A stretch of 64,000 nt of DNA from Halichondria panicea (GCF_963675165.1 NC_087383.1:2262979-2326978); one strand, 5' to 3'. Numbered from the stretch's first letter, positions 21,897-34,757 are shown. A program made the numbers and translations. The notes: generated by a model from the sequence alone, not told the origin.

Positions 21897-22663
21897 GAAG
21901 GTAAAAGGAAAACAAAATAATGCATTTGGTAAATATCTACTCTCATGCAAACAACATTGTAATTAGTATTGAGAGAAAATACATGTGATGATCATTACCA
22001 AATTTACTGGTAAAGGGTCAAACTGTTAGCAAGAGAGTTCATAATAGACGAACTCTGCTAATAAAGGAGAGTATACAATTATGGAAGCATAAACACTTAG
22101 TAATGCATGCAGTCTATTGTGCATGGTCACATAATTATAAGCAGATCATCCTCTATAATCTACTCAAAGGTTACTGCTATAAACAGGATTCACGAAGGCA
22201 CCAGAATCAGAGAACACGTACATGTACAAACAGTGTTTATGACAGGAAACTAAACACATACATGTACACAAATAGCTACATGAAGCAAAAGCTGTATAAT
22301 ATCATTCTCACCTGTTTTGAGTGTCCTGAGGTGCCAGAGGATGTACAGACAGTCCAGTGGTGGCTCCGCTATCAAGACCCCCTGAGGCCACGGGTACATA
22401 AGAGTTGATGAGCCCCAGTATATCTGGCTTATGATAGTCGGGAAGGACTCCTGCAAACTCCCCCACAGTGATAGTGATGGATTGCTGAAAGGTCAGAGAG
22501 GACGTGAGGTCAGAGGGGCCTTCTGAAACGGTTTCTATTGAGATACGGAGGTGGCGGACCAGTGTACGGAATATATCCAGTACAGACGGACCTGCACGAG
22601 TGGACACAAGCTAAGTAATGTAAATACATGTATGCAGATTAAAGCGTGGAATTAAACCACACT

Positions 22664-22883
22664 ACCGTATTACTAGAATGTTTTGCGAGCATCAAACATT
22701 TACGAATTTTGCGAGGGTTGATCAATTCGCAACAATAATATCCGCAAAACCTAAAAATTATTACTAGTAAATACACACGATCCTTGCCAGAACGCAATAG
22801 TTAGATCGCAAAGGGTCAAATTTTCTGTTGATTTGGCTCATTCGAAAAGGTTTTTCACCAGCAAAATATTCTAGTAATACGGT
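22664..22883. mobile_element. 220-bp MITE in EFR3 intron 6
   Basis: Begins accgtattactagaatgttt and ends attctagtaatacggt. Inner gcgag/cgcaa motifs also pair. It is non-coding. Confidence 0.75.
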
Positions 22884-22885
22884 AC

Positions 22886-23491
22886 CAGGAGCACATTACA
22901 GAAGGAGCGTCTGACCTCGGAAATCGCATCTCGTGGAAGTTTGCAAAGCATGACCTTATATGCAAAACCACTAAGTGGGTCTGCGGGCGAGTGCTAATTG
23001 AGCTGACGGTGCACTTTTACCAAGCATAGGTCAATAAAAGTGAAAAGCTACAGCTAGCTAGCTAGCTATAGGCCTAGTAGTAAGCTCTCTCTTCTAACAA
23101 TCCCAGTAAGACTCCCTACTGCAAAAACAAAACGCCTAGTATGTGTTAGTCTAAGTCTAGCAAACTTTCTCTGTACAAAGTGACTGGATATGCTCGTATT
23201 TTAGAACTTTCTGTACCTTACCGATGACAGCCTCTTCCATGATGTATACCAACATCCATCAAAGATCTAGCTATTCATTTTAGCTCTTTCTGGATCAACC
23301 TAGCTCTCCTGCTGCTGAATTACAAACAAAATCCATTTATAATGATATTCACAGGCTGACCGCGGTCCGTACTTTATGTACACAGTACTTACACACTTTT
23401 CTTATAAGGCAATGCGGCGTTTAGGAAAGCACACGAGATGCGATTTCCGAACCCATGCACAGTTAGACGCTCCTTCTGTAATGTGCTCCTG
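22886..23491. mobile_element. 606-bp hAT-like MITE in EFR3 intron 6
   Basis: Termini CAGGAGCACATTACAGAAGG and its inverse pair over at least 27 bases. ACGGTAC flanks both ends (22879-22885 and 23492-23498), a 7-base or imperfect 8-base target duplication as expected of hAT elements. The left duplication is the end of the neighbouring MITE, so this element landed there later. Confidence 0.8.
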
Positions 23492-23785
23492 ACGGTACGT
23501 AGTGTCAAAACATACAATGTCATGTACAAACTTTAATAACAGCTATGAAAGCATCTACGTATGAAGAATAAATGCGTATAGCCTTCTTTAGAAAATGGCC
23601 CAAAAGTAGTGTTGCAACCATACAAGTACTCTACCATGGAGACTCACCTAGAGAGCTGTCTGCTGCCACGGCAACACACTTAGAGAGTGTGCCGAGGATC
23701 CCTTGTTTGGTCTCCCAGGACTCCTTCATCTTGGCATCCAGGTGGTCCACCAGCGACTGGACGGCCTTGTACCGATCCTGTCTCT

Positions 23786-24620
23786 GTGGGGGTACATGTA
23801 AGTGGATAATGTTACCCTGGGAGGCTGTGGGGGTACATGTACAGTGGATAATGTACACTGGGGGGCTGTGGGGGGTACATGATAGATAATGTAAACTGGG
23901 GGGCGTGGGGGTACATGTACAGTGGATAATGAACACTGGGGGGCTGTGGGGGTACATGTAAGTGGATAATGTACACTGGGGGGCTGTGGGGCGTGGGGGT
24001 ACATGTACAGTGGATAATGTACACTGGGGGGCTGTGGGGCGTGGGGGTACATGTACAGTGGATAATGAACACTGGGGGGCTGTGGGGGTACATGTAAGTG
24101 GATAATGTACACTGGGGGGCTGTGGGGGTACATGTACAGTGGATACTGTACACTGGGGGCTGTGGGGGGTACATGATAGATACTGTACACTTGGAGGCTG
24201 TAGGGGGTACATGTGTGTGGATACTGTACACTGGGGGGCTGTGGGGGGTACATGTGTGTGGATACTGTACACTGGGTGGATGTGGGTTGTACATGTGTGT
24301 GGATACTGTACACTGGGGGGCGTGGGGGGTACATGATAGATACTGTACACGGGGGGGTGTGTGGGGGTACATGATAGATACTGTACACTGGGGGGCTGTG
24401 GGGGGTACATGATAGATACTGTACACTGGGGGGCTGTGGGGGTACATGATAGATACTGTACACTGGGGGCTGTGGGGGGTACATGTGAGTAGAAAGTACA
24501 ATACACATGTACATGGGGGGGGGGTGTGGGGGGTACATGTGAGTAGAAAGTACAATACACATGTACACGGGGGGGTGTGGGGGGTACATGTGAGTGGAAA
24601 GTACAATACACATGTACATG
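23786..24620. repeat. G-rich minisatellite in EFR3 intron 5
   Basis: About 20 units of 38-50 bases built from ggtacatg..., a gtggata or gataga variant, ctgtacactggggggc and tgtgggg. The + strand carries many runs of five or six G. The minus strand is open in all frames as proline-rich nonsense. The array fills most of the intron between EFR3 exons 5 and 6. Confidence 0.95.
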
Positions 24621-24624
24621 TAGG

Positions 24625-24796
24625 TACCGTATAGCGGGTAGTTTTCGTGGAGTAAAAAATTCGTTCAACTCGGAAAACGGTGGTTTTTGTGAGTAAAAAT
24701 TTGTTTAGTCTCGTTGCCTGCACTGCATTCCGGTAAGCCACGCCTACGTTAAAATTTCGTGGAGGTCAGCTTGCCCACGAAAATTACCTGCTATAA
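24625..24796. mobile_element. inverted-repeat element of the gtatagcgggta family
   Basis: Left accgtatagcgggtagtttt with cgtgg, right cccacgaaaattacctgctata. It is related to the elements at 5992, 33299, 42015 and 57261. Confidence 0.55.
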
Positions 24797-26517
24797 TTAC
24801 CCGCTGTCTTCGTGGGGGATACACATGTCTACTGGAGGGAACAATTGATCAAGAATAAATCAAGAGTATGTTGGACCTGAAAGCTATCAATGTTACATAA
24901 CAGAACAAAGCAAAAAGCAACGAAAAACTTGTAGAGACTATTCATTTTATTACATAATTATAGTATACCTTGACTTACTGCAGTATTGGCTTGAGGACAC
25001 TGTCGATGTGAGAGAGTCCGGCAAAAGTGATGAGCTCAGTGAGACTATCCTGAGAGTACCCTCCCAGACTGTCCCCCTCCTCCACAACAGGCTGGATCTC
25101 ACCAGACTCTCTGTCAGAGTGGGAGCGAGGTTACTATTGGCACACACTGTATAATTATCTAAGGCCATCAATAGGTAAGTTTGATACAGACTGAGGCTAT
25201 CAACATTTACTCATTGAAGTATGTGTATTAGCCAGTGCTTCAGGAGTAGAACTGAAGAAAATTGTAGTGACTTTCCTAGACAGTATACCTTGACTGGGCG
25301 ACACTGTGACTGTGCATATTGAAGAGGAATGGCAGCACTATCTTGTTCATGTGATCTAGGTCCCAAATGTTCATCTGGAGGTTGTCTTGCCGACCAATCT
25401 TCTTTATCACTCCCCTCAGCCCTTGCAACCCAGCCATCCGCGTCCTGTGTGAGGTGTAGTGGGGAGGGGTGGAGTTGGTGATGAAAGCAATGTTATCACA
25501 AGTTATGCATGTGGCAGAGCATCCTAAGGGCGGTACAGTTAAAATATGACACCTAACACTTTGACCTGTGGCCACTCAAACTCATTTCAAGTGCACATAC
25601 TCGTGATATTTATCGGCGTCGTCCACATTCTTGGTGAGGCTAAGAGAGGCAAAGCGGTGGATGAGGACGTCGTACTGTCTGTGGTAGGGGGTGTTCCCTT
25701 CCTCTCGCTCGGCAAACTTCACAAACTGTGTGTGTGGAGGAAGGGTCGTCAATGTGTTGTATACACAATACACTATTAACAAAATGAAAAGTATATGTAC
25801 ATGCAATCTAATCGTGAAGATACACGTTCACTCTCTGCACTCACCCACCAACACACTCTACTCACACACCCACTCCCACACCCACACACATCACACTCCC
25901 CCCTACTCACCGAATTGGTGGCCAGTTCTGTGTTGCTAGTTTCCAGCATATTATGCAGTATATCCAGGTAGCTATCCACAATCAACTGGAGCTTTCGTGA
26001 GTCACAGGCTGACAGCAGCTTCTCCGTCACTTGCAGAGCCACTCACATGCCTGGGGGGAGGGAGAGGCATGAAAATGGTATTTTGTACCACGTTTGTGAG
26101 AAAGCCATTGGTTGTATCATAGATATAACATTTAAAGTTCCCAGCCACATAAGATACATCATTTTCTGTTCCGGAGGTACAGGGATGGTCGATAAATTTC
26201 ACTAGCTATACATGACATGTCGATATTGTATACTGTACAGGTATGTCTCTGAAATAGTCGTCTAACCCGTTTCTCTCTCTTTTGCAGGCTCTGACGCAGT
26301 CTCAGAGCGAGGTACTCTCCAATATTGTCCAGATGGTCAGGGGAGGTTTGAACAAAGAAGAGCAGCTTGTCTATATTAGCAGACACAGGTGTGGGTGTTT
26401 GAGGGTCCTCTGAGAAGAGCCCATCAACCAGCCGTTTGTAGCGAGGTTTGGGGCAGCAGAAGCACGTCGCCATAGTTAGATCTAGTTCTGTGTCTTGATT
26501 GATTGTAGACCTAGCAT

Positions 26518-27144
26518 TTATTTGTAAAACGTAGAGCAGAGGTTTTTATGTAATATGTTGGCAACCCTGCGCTTTCTTCTGGGTTTCTCACCCGTATCGT
26601 TTGAGGTACCCCCGAACGAGTCGGGTAAGAACTCAGCTAGTTCGATAAATTCCCCATTTTCCGATTTTTTAGATAGTTTGTCGGGAATGGGGATGGCATT
26701 CTGGCCTACATTGACCGTATATGGAATAATGCTTGGTATCGTCGGTAATGTGGGGAGGCTCATGCGGGTTTGAGTACGGGGGGCACTAGTGGATACGAGG
26801 GGAACATGTGCTAGTGAGGTACTTGACATACCTGCCGTTCCGGTGCTGACAACAGGGCCTGAGGTGGGACTCCGTGGGGTACCCGAGCCGGAAGCAGAGA
26901 TGGTTGGGATCGAGGGTGGGACTGATGGTGAGACTGATGAGGGGACGGCTGTGGGGTGGTGTTGTTGGACTGCTGCCTGAATCCGCTGGTCCATTGCGGT
27001 GATGATCGTTGGTAACACCGCGCCGAGGGCTGCCTGGACAGAATTGGCAATCATGGTGTTGAAAGTTGTCGGAGTTGTCGTCGGGTTGGTGGAACTGATG
27101 GGCGGTGTTCCAGTTGAGGATGTGCTCGAGGAGGTAGTGGTCAT
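26518..27144 (-). mobile_element. truncated retroelement ORF1/gag-like reading frame
   Basis: About 209 residues from MTTTSSSTSSTG. A long Ser/Thr/Pro-rich N-terminal region is followed by AIPIPDKLSKKSENGEFIEL and AEFLPD, then GEKPRRKRRVANIL. I associate this pattern with the first ORF of retroelements abundant in sponges and cnidarians. The frame ends soon after the basic RRKRR stretch, where family members normally continue, so it is a 5' fragment. It lies between the divergent EFR3 and NLR starts and replaces the upstream hairpin seen at other NLRs. Confidence 0.55.
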
Positions 27145-27339
27145 CTTCATATAGAGAATTATAGGATAGATCAGCAAGAGAAATCTTGAGAATTATGGGA
27201 TAGACCCAGAAGAGAAGTTTTCTATTCTTTCACTGACTGCCTGACCACGTGTTTCTTGCGCATGCCCGTGTTGGTTGCAATTGGTACTCCATTATATTTC
27301 TGAGAGAGCTAGCTGCAAGGCACAGATTTATTTGCTGGA

Positions 27340-30297
27340 ATGGCCACTAAAGAGCAGAACCAAGGTATAAAGACTGTCATGTTTCCTATAAAGGATAAAC
27401 CCAATGATTGCTAAAGCATAAAACTCTCATTGGTGATTGCTAACCTTGTGTGCTTGCTTATCTATTCTCAGAGCTCACAATTGACGATCTGAAGACAGAA
27501 ATGAAACTGACTGATGAGCAGCTCAATACAGCAATAAAGGAACCAGATCTACCCGAGTTAGCAGCATGTTTCGATAACACTGATGATTATCTTGAAAAGC
27601 TGGAGCTGTCGCCTGGACAGAAAACTGACGTCAGCGAAGTGAAGGCTAAAACACGTCTAAACCGCACTCAAGCCGGAATAAAACTTGCCCTAGAATACTG
27701 GCAGAACAAGAACCAACTACAAGCCACCTTCCAAGCTCTGCTACTCATCATACTCTCCCTGCTCAAAGGAGACGTTGCTGTTCAAGTGTGCAAGTACTTG
27801 TCTGACAAATGTGAGTCTGTTATGTGAGAGTGTGGTCATTGTGGTACCATACGTTGTGGGAGTGATTGCAACCAAATAAGGGACTTTCAACTTAATTGCT
27901 ATTGTTACACATACAATTCTCTATTTACTATCACCAGGAATGGTACTCACCTATTGTTTTGTTTCTCCAGACTCCACCACCTCGTGTCCCCACTCTCAAG
28001 AGAGGGTCCTGCTGAACCACAAGCTGTCCTCGTACAGGGACTACCTACAAAGTCGCTACAGAGAACCAGACTCCACATCAGCCACACAATGGCCTCCCGT
28101 CTCAACAAACAAAGTCTTTAAACTGGCCATGATTCAGAAAGAGAAAATACAGAGAGGAAAAATCGACGATGAATTTGTTAAACTAACAATCACAGGAAAA
28201 ATTGACGATATTTTACTTAAAAAAACTCCGGTTAACTTGACGAACATTTTCTCTGAGATTGGAGATAGAAGACACTTTGTGTTGATTGAAGGAGCTCCCG
28301 GCTCTGGCAAGAGCACCCTTGCTCTACACATTTGTCAGGAGTGGGCAAAGGGGAAACTGTTCCAAGAATTCGATATTGCAATCCTTGTCAGACTGAGAGA
28401 TCCCCTCGTTAGAGAAGCCATTACAATTTCTGACTTACTTCCCTGCACAAACAAAGCGATGGCTAATGAAATAGAGACTGCAATTATGTCATTGTACGGC
28501 AAAGGTGTACTGTGGGTGCTGGACGGATGGGACGAACTTTCTTCTGACCTCCCTAGAGACTCAATCATCAACAAACTAATTCGACCAGGCACGTCACAAG
28601 AACGTCCGCTACACAAATCCACCATGATTATAACATCTCGACCATCATCTTCGGCTGAGCTCCACCCACTAGTCTCGTCCAGGGTGGAAGTGTTGGGGTT
28701 CAATCCACATGAACTAGAACAGTATTTCACTGAGTGTCTGAAAGGTGACTCACAAGCTGTGCAGACTCTACTGGAGAGAATTCGAGAGAACCCAGTGGTA
28801 GAAGGTAGCTGCTACCTCCCCCTCAATGCTTCCATTGTCGTTAATTGCTTCCTTTCTGACAACCACTCCCTCCCAACATCCAACCACGGGATATTCACAT
28901 CAATTGTCCAGAGCTCTCTCAAGAGATACCTCCAGGAGAAGTTGGGGAAGACCACTCCAGTGGGAGACATCACATCCCCAGACTCACTGCCCTCGGAAAT
29001 CAGAATGCAGACCGTACAAATGTGTCAACTTGCATATCATGGGATCGAAAAAAACAAAGCGACATTTACTGACAGTGATTTGGCCGCTCTTTGCATTACG
29101 AAGGACATTTCAAACGTTGGATTATTACAAACTGTTCCCAGTATCATTAGCGATGGTCATTTGGTTTACTACTGCTTTCTCCACCTGTCTATTCAAGAGC
29201 TACTGGCAGCAATCCACATCTCTCTCATGTCTCCCAAGCAACAAATCTCTGTATTCCAGAAGCTGTTTGGGAATCCTCGATTCAGTGCAGTCTTCCAGTT
29301 TTATGCTGGTATCACCAAACTGAGTACAAGTAGACCAATCCTCAGCAAGCTACCTCGATTCTTGTGTCCAGTTCCAGCCACTGTTTTTGATCTGGTCAGA
29401 AAGGTTGTCAAAACTGAGAAAGAGAAGTATGGTGAGCCGAAGCCCCTTTTGTTGTCCCTCATCAATTGTTTGTACGAAGCTAAAGACTCGCGACTGTGTG
29501 TGTTTGTGGCTAATCTTCTTAATCACAATCTAAATCTTAATCACACTACAATGAATCCTATTGACTGCCTCTCTGTTGGATATTTTGCATCAGTTTGTTC
29601 CAATAGCAGTAATGGATTCACACTTAGCCTCAAAAATTGCTCTATTAGTGAACAAGGCTGCAAATTTCTTGCCCGAGGACTCTCCAAGTGTCCCAACTCT
29701 AATAATGATATTCCTACAGGAGGGATACACATCGCTGAGATTATCGAGAACACTAGTTCAATATCTGGATTGAATTTACCTTTTAATGCCATTGGCAACA
29801 GTGGACTTAGCACACTCTGTGAGGCCTTGTCAACGAACACATCATTAAAGACACTGAACCTGCGCAATTGCTCACTAACAATATCAGACGACAATGGAGC
29901 TGCCCTCTATCAACTTCTGAATACAAACAATTCCCTCGAATATCTTAGTTTGAATGGTAACACAGTGACTAGCTGTCGTCACATTGCTGCTGGACTTGCA
30001 GTTAATAAGACTCTGAGAACATTGGACTTGGAGTGCTGTGAACTGACTGATCAGAGTATCGAGGAACTATCAACTGGACTGATCAACAAGATTAAAAGAC
30101 TGTACATATGGGGTAATTCCTCAATAACAGAAGATGGAATGAAGACGCTTGCCAGACATCTAACCACCCACTGCTCTGAACTGACACTATTGTTGATACC
30201 CGACCACCTAATATCCTGTAGCAAGACAGTATTCAGGGACGCTAACGAAGAGAGGAAGAGAAATGGACTACCCGAGATTAATGTGTATGTGTATTAA
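27340..30297 (+). CDS. Death-like/NACHT/LRR receptor (NLR), complete
   Basis: Three exons: 27340-27364 (MATKEQNQ), 27472-27810 and 27971-30297. Introns of 107 and 160 bases have GT/AG ends, and phases join in frame (Q-E, K-Y), giving about 896 residues. Residues about 9-121 form a Death-like domain (LTIDDLKTEMKLTDEQL to VCKYLSDK). NACHT follows with Walker A GAPGSGKST (about 229-237), Walker B VLWVLDGWDEL (to about 311) and sensor ITSRP (about 342). Ribonuclease-inhibitor-type LRRs (SLKTLNLRNCSLT, TLRTLDLECCELT) span about 670-860. NLRs are cytosolic danger or microbe sensors that signal through the N-terminal domain. No disabling change is seen. AT-rich sequence without a gene follows from 30300 to 30960. 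Confidence 0.9.
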
Positions 30298-30967
30298 TTG
30301 TTGTTTACCCGAGATTAATTATGTTTATTAATTGATTGATTATTAATTGTGTATTCATTAGATTATTAATTTATAATTAATTGATTATTATTAATAATTA
30401 ATGTTTAGTTATAATTATATTATGATTATTGTCGTTATTAATTAATTAATAAATGTTAATTAATTTGTTGTGTTATGCATCTAATCTCTATCATTGGTCA
30501 ATATAATTATAGCACATGTACAGATGGTGACGAGTGAATTCAATGCTTCCTACTGACACGGAGAGCATGTCATGCACTAGCTGTATGTATGTAACTGAAT
30601 ACACTATTGTAATAATGCTATAATCTCCACCTAGCTAGCCTCCTTCACAGGCTTTCAAGAGAAGTGCGGCATGGGCCGGGATCGAGGCTAATCTCGACAT
30701 GATCTACTTTTGACAATAATTATATTACTAGGACAATTTACAAAACAGTTAGTGTACAGAAGACTAGAAGTATGTCGGCACATTACATAACAATTACCTA
30801 AAAACAAATCAGTTGGAATTGGTCAATACAGCACAGTAATAATGATGGTTTAAATTCAATGCTCCCTACAGTGTCACAGAGAGCACATGCACTGTACGTA
30901 TAAAACTGTCAATGAATGTAGTGGAAATCCAATTTAACGCTCTGTCGATTTTTGTTTATAGGAAGAT

Positions 30968-32201
30968 GAGCAGATTAACGTTCACTTTGGCCCTTCCAAA
31001 CATCTTCATGATTGCCAGGCCCTCGTATTGCAGCTGAAGGAGGTCCTGTGTGGGGAGAAGAGAGGGCAGTGAAACACTTCAACTGGTATAAGACAAAGAA
31101 TGCATGTATTTGTAAGACAAATGAATACATGTACTTACATACACAGTACAAGCATACCAACACTATACCTGACACAAGGCAGTAAACTTCTTAAACACTT
31201 TACGTACCTACCAAATTAATTCTACCTGTACACACACCCTCACCTGGAGGACCAGCTCCACCTTCTCTATCTGCTTGACGTGATCTCAAACACAATACTT
31301 TCGAACCTGAACCTGGGCGAGTAAGAAATAATGTTCACATAATTATAGCATAACGTTGCACATAAGATCAAGGTCGTAAGCAAGCGGTCAGGCTGGTCAG
31401 GTTTTGGCCTAATCACTTTTTGCAGCTCTGTAGGTAATGGTCGTAAATATTGTGAGTGATAATGCGCATGCATGCTGTTTTGGTGAGGAAAAGTGATGAC
31501 CTTTTCTGAGGTAAAAATTCACCACTGTACAAAAGTTCCAATAGCAGAAAAGCAGCTGACCTTTAATTGCAAGTTGGCCTGACCACTTTAAAGTTGCTTG
31601 CTACGCCCCTGCATGAAGATTGGGGCATAAAAATAAGTCAATAGCCTCACACTGGAGGAATTGTTAAAGTCTAGATTAGTAGTATAGTCTGAGCTTCAGT
31701 CAAACAGTGGACAAAGTACGTACCAGAGCAATTAATGGCACATGTGATGATGATCATGTTGTTTAATAGAAGTATGCTAGTATAACGGCTACTCAAGTAT
31801 ACGGAGACTCACAGAGTGGGTGGAGCATATCTCCATGAACGCTGATGTATGGATGATTGGCTTGGTCACGTCAGAGTACTTGTCGCTACCCAGCCTTCTG
31901 TCCAGGGGGTCCACTGTCGATGCTCGCAAGAACTCTCTGTGGGGGGTACAATGGGTGTATGTATATTCATACCCTCTGCATGGCAACGAAAATAGGTAAT
32001 GTGCAATTTAGATCATACGATACTTTAGTAGAAGGTAGAAACACACATGGCATCATCACATGACCATCATTCGTACATACACACTTTCAACTATTTGACT
32101 ACAAATTCAGTTTTGGTTATCACATTTCTTATACCTAAACTTCTTGAAGGCGTCCGAGTGTACGGGTTTATTACTGACAGGGCAGCACTCTCAGCCTCAA
32201 A
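30968..32201 (-). pseudogene. IQGAP C-terminal exons (copy 4)
   Basis: In transcript order: 32135-32201 (FEAESAALSVMNPY, then a frame break before AFKKF), 31813-31936 (EFLRASTVDPLDRRLGSDKY, then SDVTKPIIHTSAFMEICSTH, intact; compare the DEYSDLVTLTKPVIYISIGEI region of animal IQGAPs), 31244-31312 (internally deleted, frameshifted) and 30968-31045 (DLLQLQYEGLAIMKMFGRA to LLIFL then stop). This lineage lacks the stops of the 5-kb type but has the 36-base-scale deletion in the penultimate exon. Confidence 0.8.
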
Positions 32202-32396
32202 CTGTGCAAAGGAACAGGAAAAACACGATAAACTCTTAAACCAACAGACAATAATCATGGAAAGTTAATAATTTTCTGCTGATTTGGCGTTTTTTACCAA
32301 CAAATAATATTTAGTCCAGTACTAATTTAATGTACATAGATGCAGTGCATAATGTAGGCCATAATCTGTACAGGTATGCTGTACCACTTTTATTAC

Positions 32397-32748
32397 CTGT
32401 TGTTTGTAGCACTCAAATATCTACCCCATCGGCACACTGCTCTGCTCCAACTCCTCACAGCGATCCAGTGCCTTCTTGAGCTCTTCCTTCATCACAAGTC
32501 TCTCTTGCACAGCAGACTGGGTAATAGATTGCATGGTGGTCATGTACACACACACAGGTATACAGATACAACCATCACAACATTGTGGTAGTGGTACAGC
32601 AGTTATAATAAAGGTACAGTAGACTCTCGCTATTCCGACTCTCTGAAGTACACACTTCTCTGCTCCAACTCCTTGCCTTCTTGAGCTCTTCCTTCATCAC
32701 AAGTCTCTCTTGCACAGCAGACTGGGTAATAGATTGCATGGTGGTCAT
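32397..32748 (-). pseudogene. kinesin-like coiled-coil exon, two tandem partial copies
   Basis: Both copies read MTTMQSITQSAVQERLVM then KEELKKA. The first (32397-32541) continues LDRCEELEQ; the second (about 32650-32748) is missing the middle. The acceptor TAG present at 6395 is ATG here, so splicing into this exon would need another site. 32750-33200 is intronic with (CA)n runs. Confidence 0.6.
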
Positions 32749-33298
32749 GTACACACACACAGGTATACAGATACAACCATCACAACATCGTGGTAGTAGT
32801 ACAGTAGTTATATAATTGCAGGTACATGTATTAATGAAAGCACTGCGGGTGCTGATGCCTCGGTGGAGGTGCAAAGCTACATAACATAAAGCTACACACA
32901 TTATCATGATGAATATTTTTGCATTTTTGCTGCATGCAAACTCAAATTGCATGGTGGTCGATCATGTACACACACACACACAGGTAATACAACCACCATG
33001 TGGTAGTGGTACAGCTGTTTGCTCACTGCATTACCACAAAACAACAAAATACCATACAATGTTGCTATGCAAACAACATGTGATCCTAAGCAATGATGGC
33101 TTCTAGCACTTGTAGGTACTTTTTGAGAGTTACAAAAATGGCTAATCTGCGAGACCCTCAAAAATTACCCACTATAAGGTGGCATCAATATTAACTGATA
33201 CAGTACCCGAAATGCAACTTTTATATGGGGAAAAAAAAGGACAATAGTCTCTAGACACAATCGGCATCATGTATTGTGTATTTTGCCTAAGCCTTAAT

Positions 33299-33502
33299 CT
33301 GTATAGCAGGTTATTTTCGTGGGATAAAAAATCCGAGACAAAAACATAGGCGTGGTGCAGCAGTGATTTTGTGTGTAAAAATTCCCTTTGCTTCACTGCA
33401 TTGCATGCGTTCCGGTCAACCATGCCTACGTTTTCGTGAGTGATAAATATTCGTCAAGGTTTAGCTTGCCCACGGAAACTCTACCCAGGACGCTATACGT
33501 AC
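33299..33502. mobile_element. inverted-repeat element (gtatagc...gctatac family)
   Basis: Same element and position as 5992-6186, between the IQGAP and kinesin debris. Confidence 0.55.
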
Positions 33503-34757
33503 GGTACGGTATACTGTACCACTGTATCACCTGTTTCAAGTACTCTTCCTTCTCACGTTACTTTGTAGCACTCGAATATGTCCACCCCGTCCACTGCTCT
33601 GCTCCAACTCCTTACAGCGATCCAGTGCCTTCTTGAGCTCTTCCTCCATCACAAGTCTCTCTTGCACAGCAGACTGGGTAATAGATTGCATGGTGGTCAT
33701 GTACACACACACAGGTATACAGATACAACCATCACAACATTGTGGTAGTGGTACAGTAGTAATAAAGGTACAGTAGACTCTCGCTATTCCGACTCTCTGA
33801 AGTACGGCCTGAAATGTGGCCAACTCACTATTCTGTATACCTGCTGCCCCAAACTAGTAATTTTATACATAATTATACATTTTGGGTGTGGTTTAGCAGA
33901 AAAACTGTGTGTGGGGGGAGTGGTTGGGGTGTACAATGAAAGGTAGGAAGCGGGATGCTCATGAACACTACAATGAAAGTTATAAAAAGGTAAACCGTTT
34001 TGTGAGCAAACACAGCTGTGGGATTACATTGTAATAGAGAGGAAATGATTCATTTATTATCCTCGAGACAAAACCGCAAAATTAGTCATTAATATTCGAG
34101 GTAGGTTGATTTTAAGCCGCGGCTATTTTCTGAAATGCAAACTACCGCGCTCTTCTGGCCAAGTTGCACTGTCCCAAGGGTGGCCGGATTAACGAGAGTC
34201 TACTGTACATGTATTAATTATACAGTATTCACCGAGTGTATACATGTACATGCTAAACTCACATCTGTCTTGCTGTTGGCCAGTTCCAATTCTCTCACCA
34301 GCTCAGCCATGACACCTGGGTCCATGATTTGAGACCTCTCGAGCAGCTTCTCCTCCAGCTCCCTCAGCAGGTCATCCTCTAGACATTGAATGGTCTCACT
34401 CTTCTCCTCAACCTGACAGGGGAACATCAATAAGTTGCTGCCAGGTGGAGAATACTCGACATACAATAGTGACGTGCATGTACAGTCAACTACTGAAAAT
34501 CTGGCAATGAAATTTAACGGTATTCTCCCACTTTGAGATAAAGGTCAGCTTAAAGTTGGACTATAGGTTAGGTATTAAATAGGCATCTGCTATCAGGGTT
34601 GTTGCAATAACTATTATAAAGAGATAGTAGCGTACGTGTAATCACACAGTACACCATCAGATCGGCTATTCAGAGCATAGATCATACAGTATATACATGA
34701 TCAATTGCTAAATGCTCTGAAATGCAGCTCACTAGCAAAAAAGTAATACCTAGCAAA

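Larger units (their letters stand above)
22312..26473 (-). pseudogene. EFR3: EFR3 homologue, 5' seven exons only
   Basis: EFR3 is the palmitoylated plasma-membrane anchor of the PI4KA-TTC7-FAM126 complex. Exons in transcript order: 26473-26267 (starts MATCFCCPKPRYKRLVDGLF; the N-terminal cysteines fit the palmitoylation site), 26050-25911, 25725-25601 (FVKFAE...YHRQYDVLIHRF), 25444-25289 (RMAGLQGLRGVIKKI), 25110-24979, 23781-23648 (VQSLVDHLDAKMKESWETKQ) and 22591-22312 (GPSVLDIFRTLVRHL...LPDYHKPDI). Splice phases join in frame except at exon 2, where TGA or a frameshift follows HVS unless another acceptor is used. About 340 of the roughly 820 family residues are present. The next sequence is kinesin debris, so the copy is truncated and probably dead. 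Confidence 0.85.

Noticed and set aside
23786-24620. Regularly spaced repeats as a CRISPR array
   Set aside because: Repeats are contiguous without unique spacers, and the genome is eukaryotic with introns.
23631-24741. Proline-rich - strand ORFs of about 300-345 residues
   Set aside because: Frame-independent readings of the G-rich minisatellite in an EFR3 intron. Only the last about 45 residues of one of them are a real EFR3 exon.
28335-28730. - strand ORFs inside the NLR exons (28134-28730, 48166-48561, 29541-29894, 49375-49674)
   Set aside because: Shadow frames of the strongly supported NACHT and LRR coding sequence.
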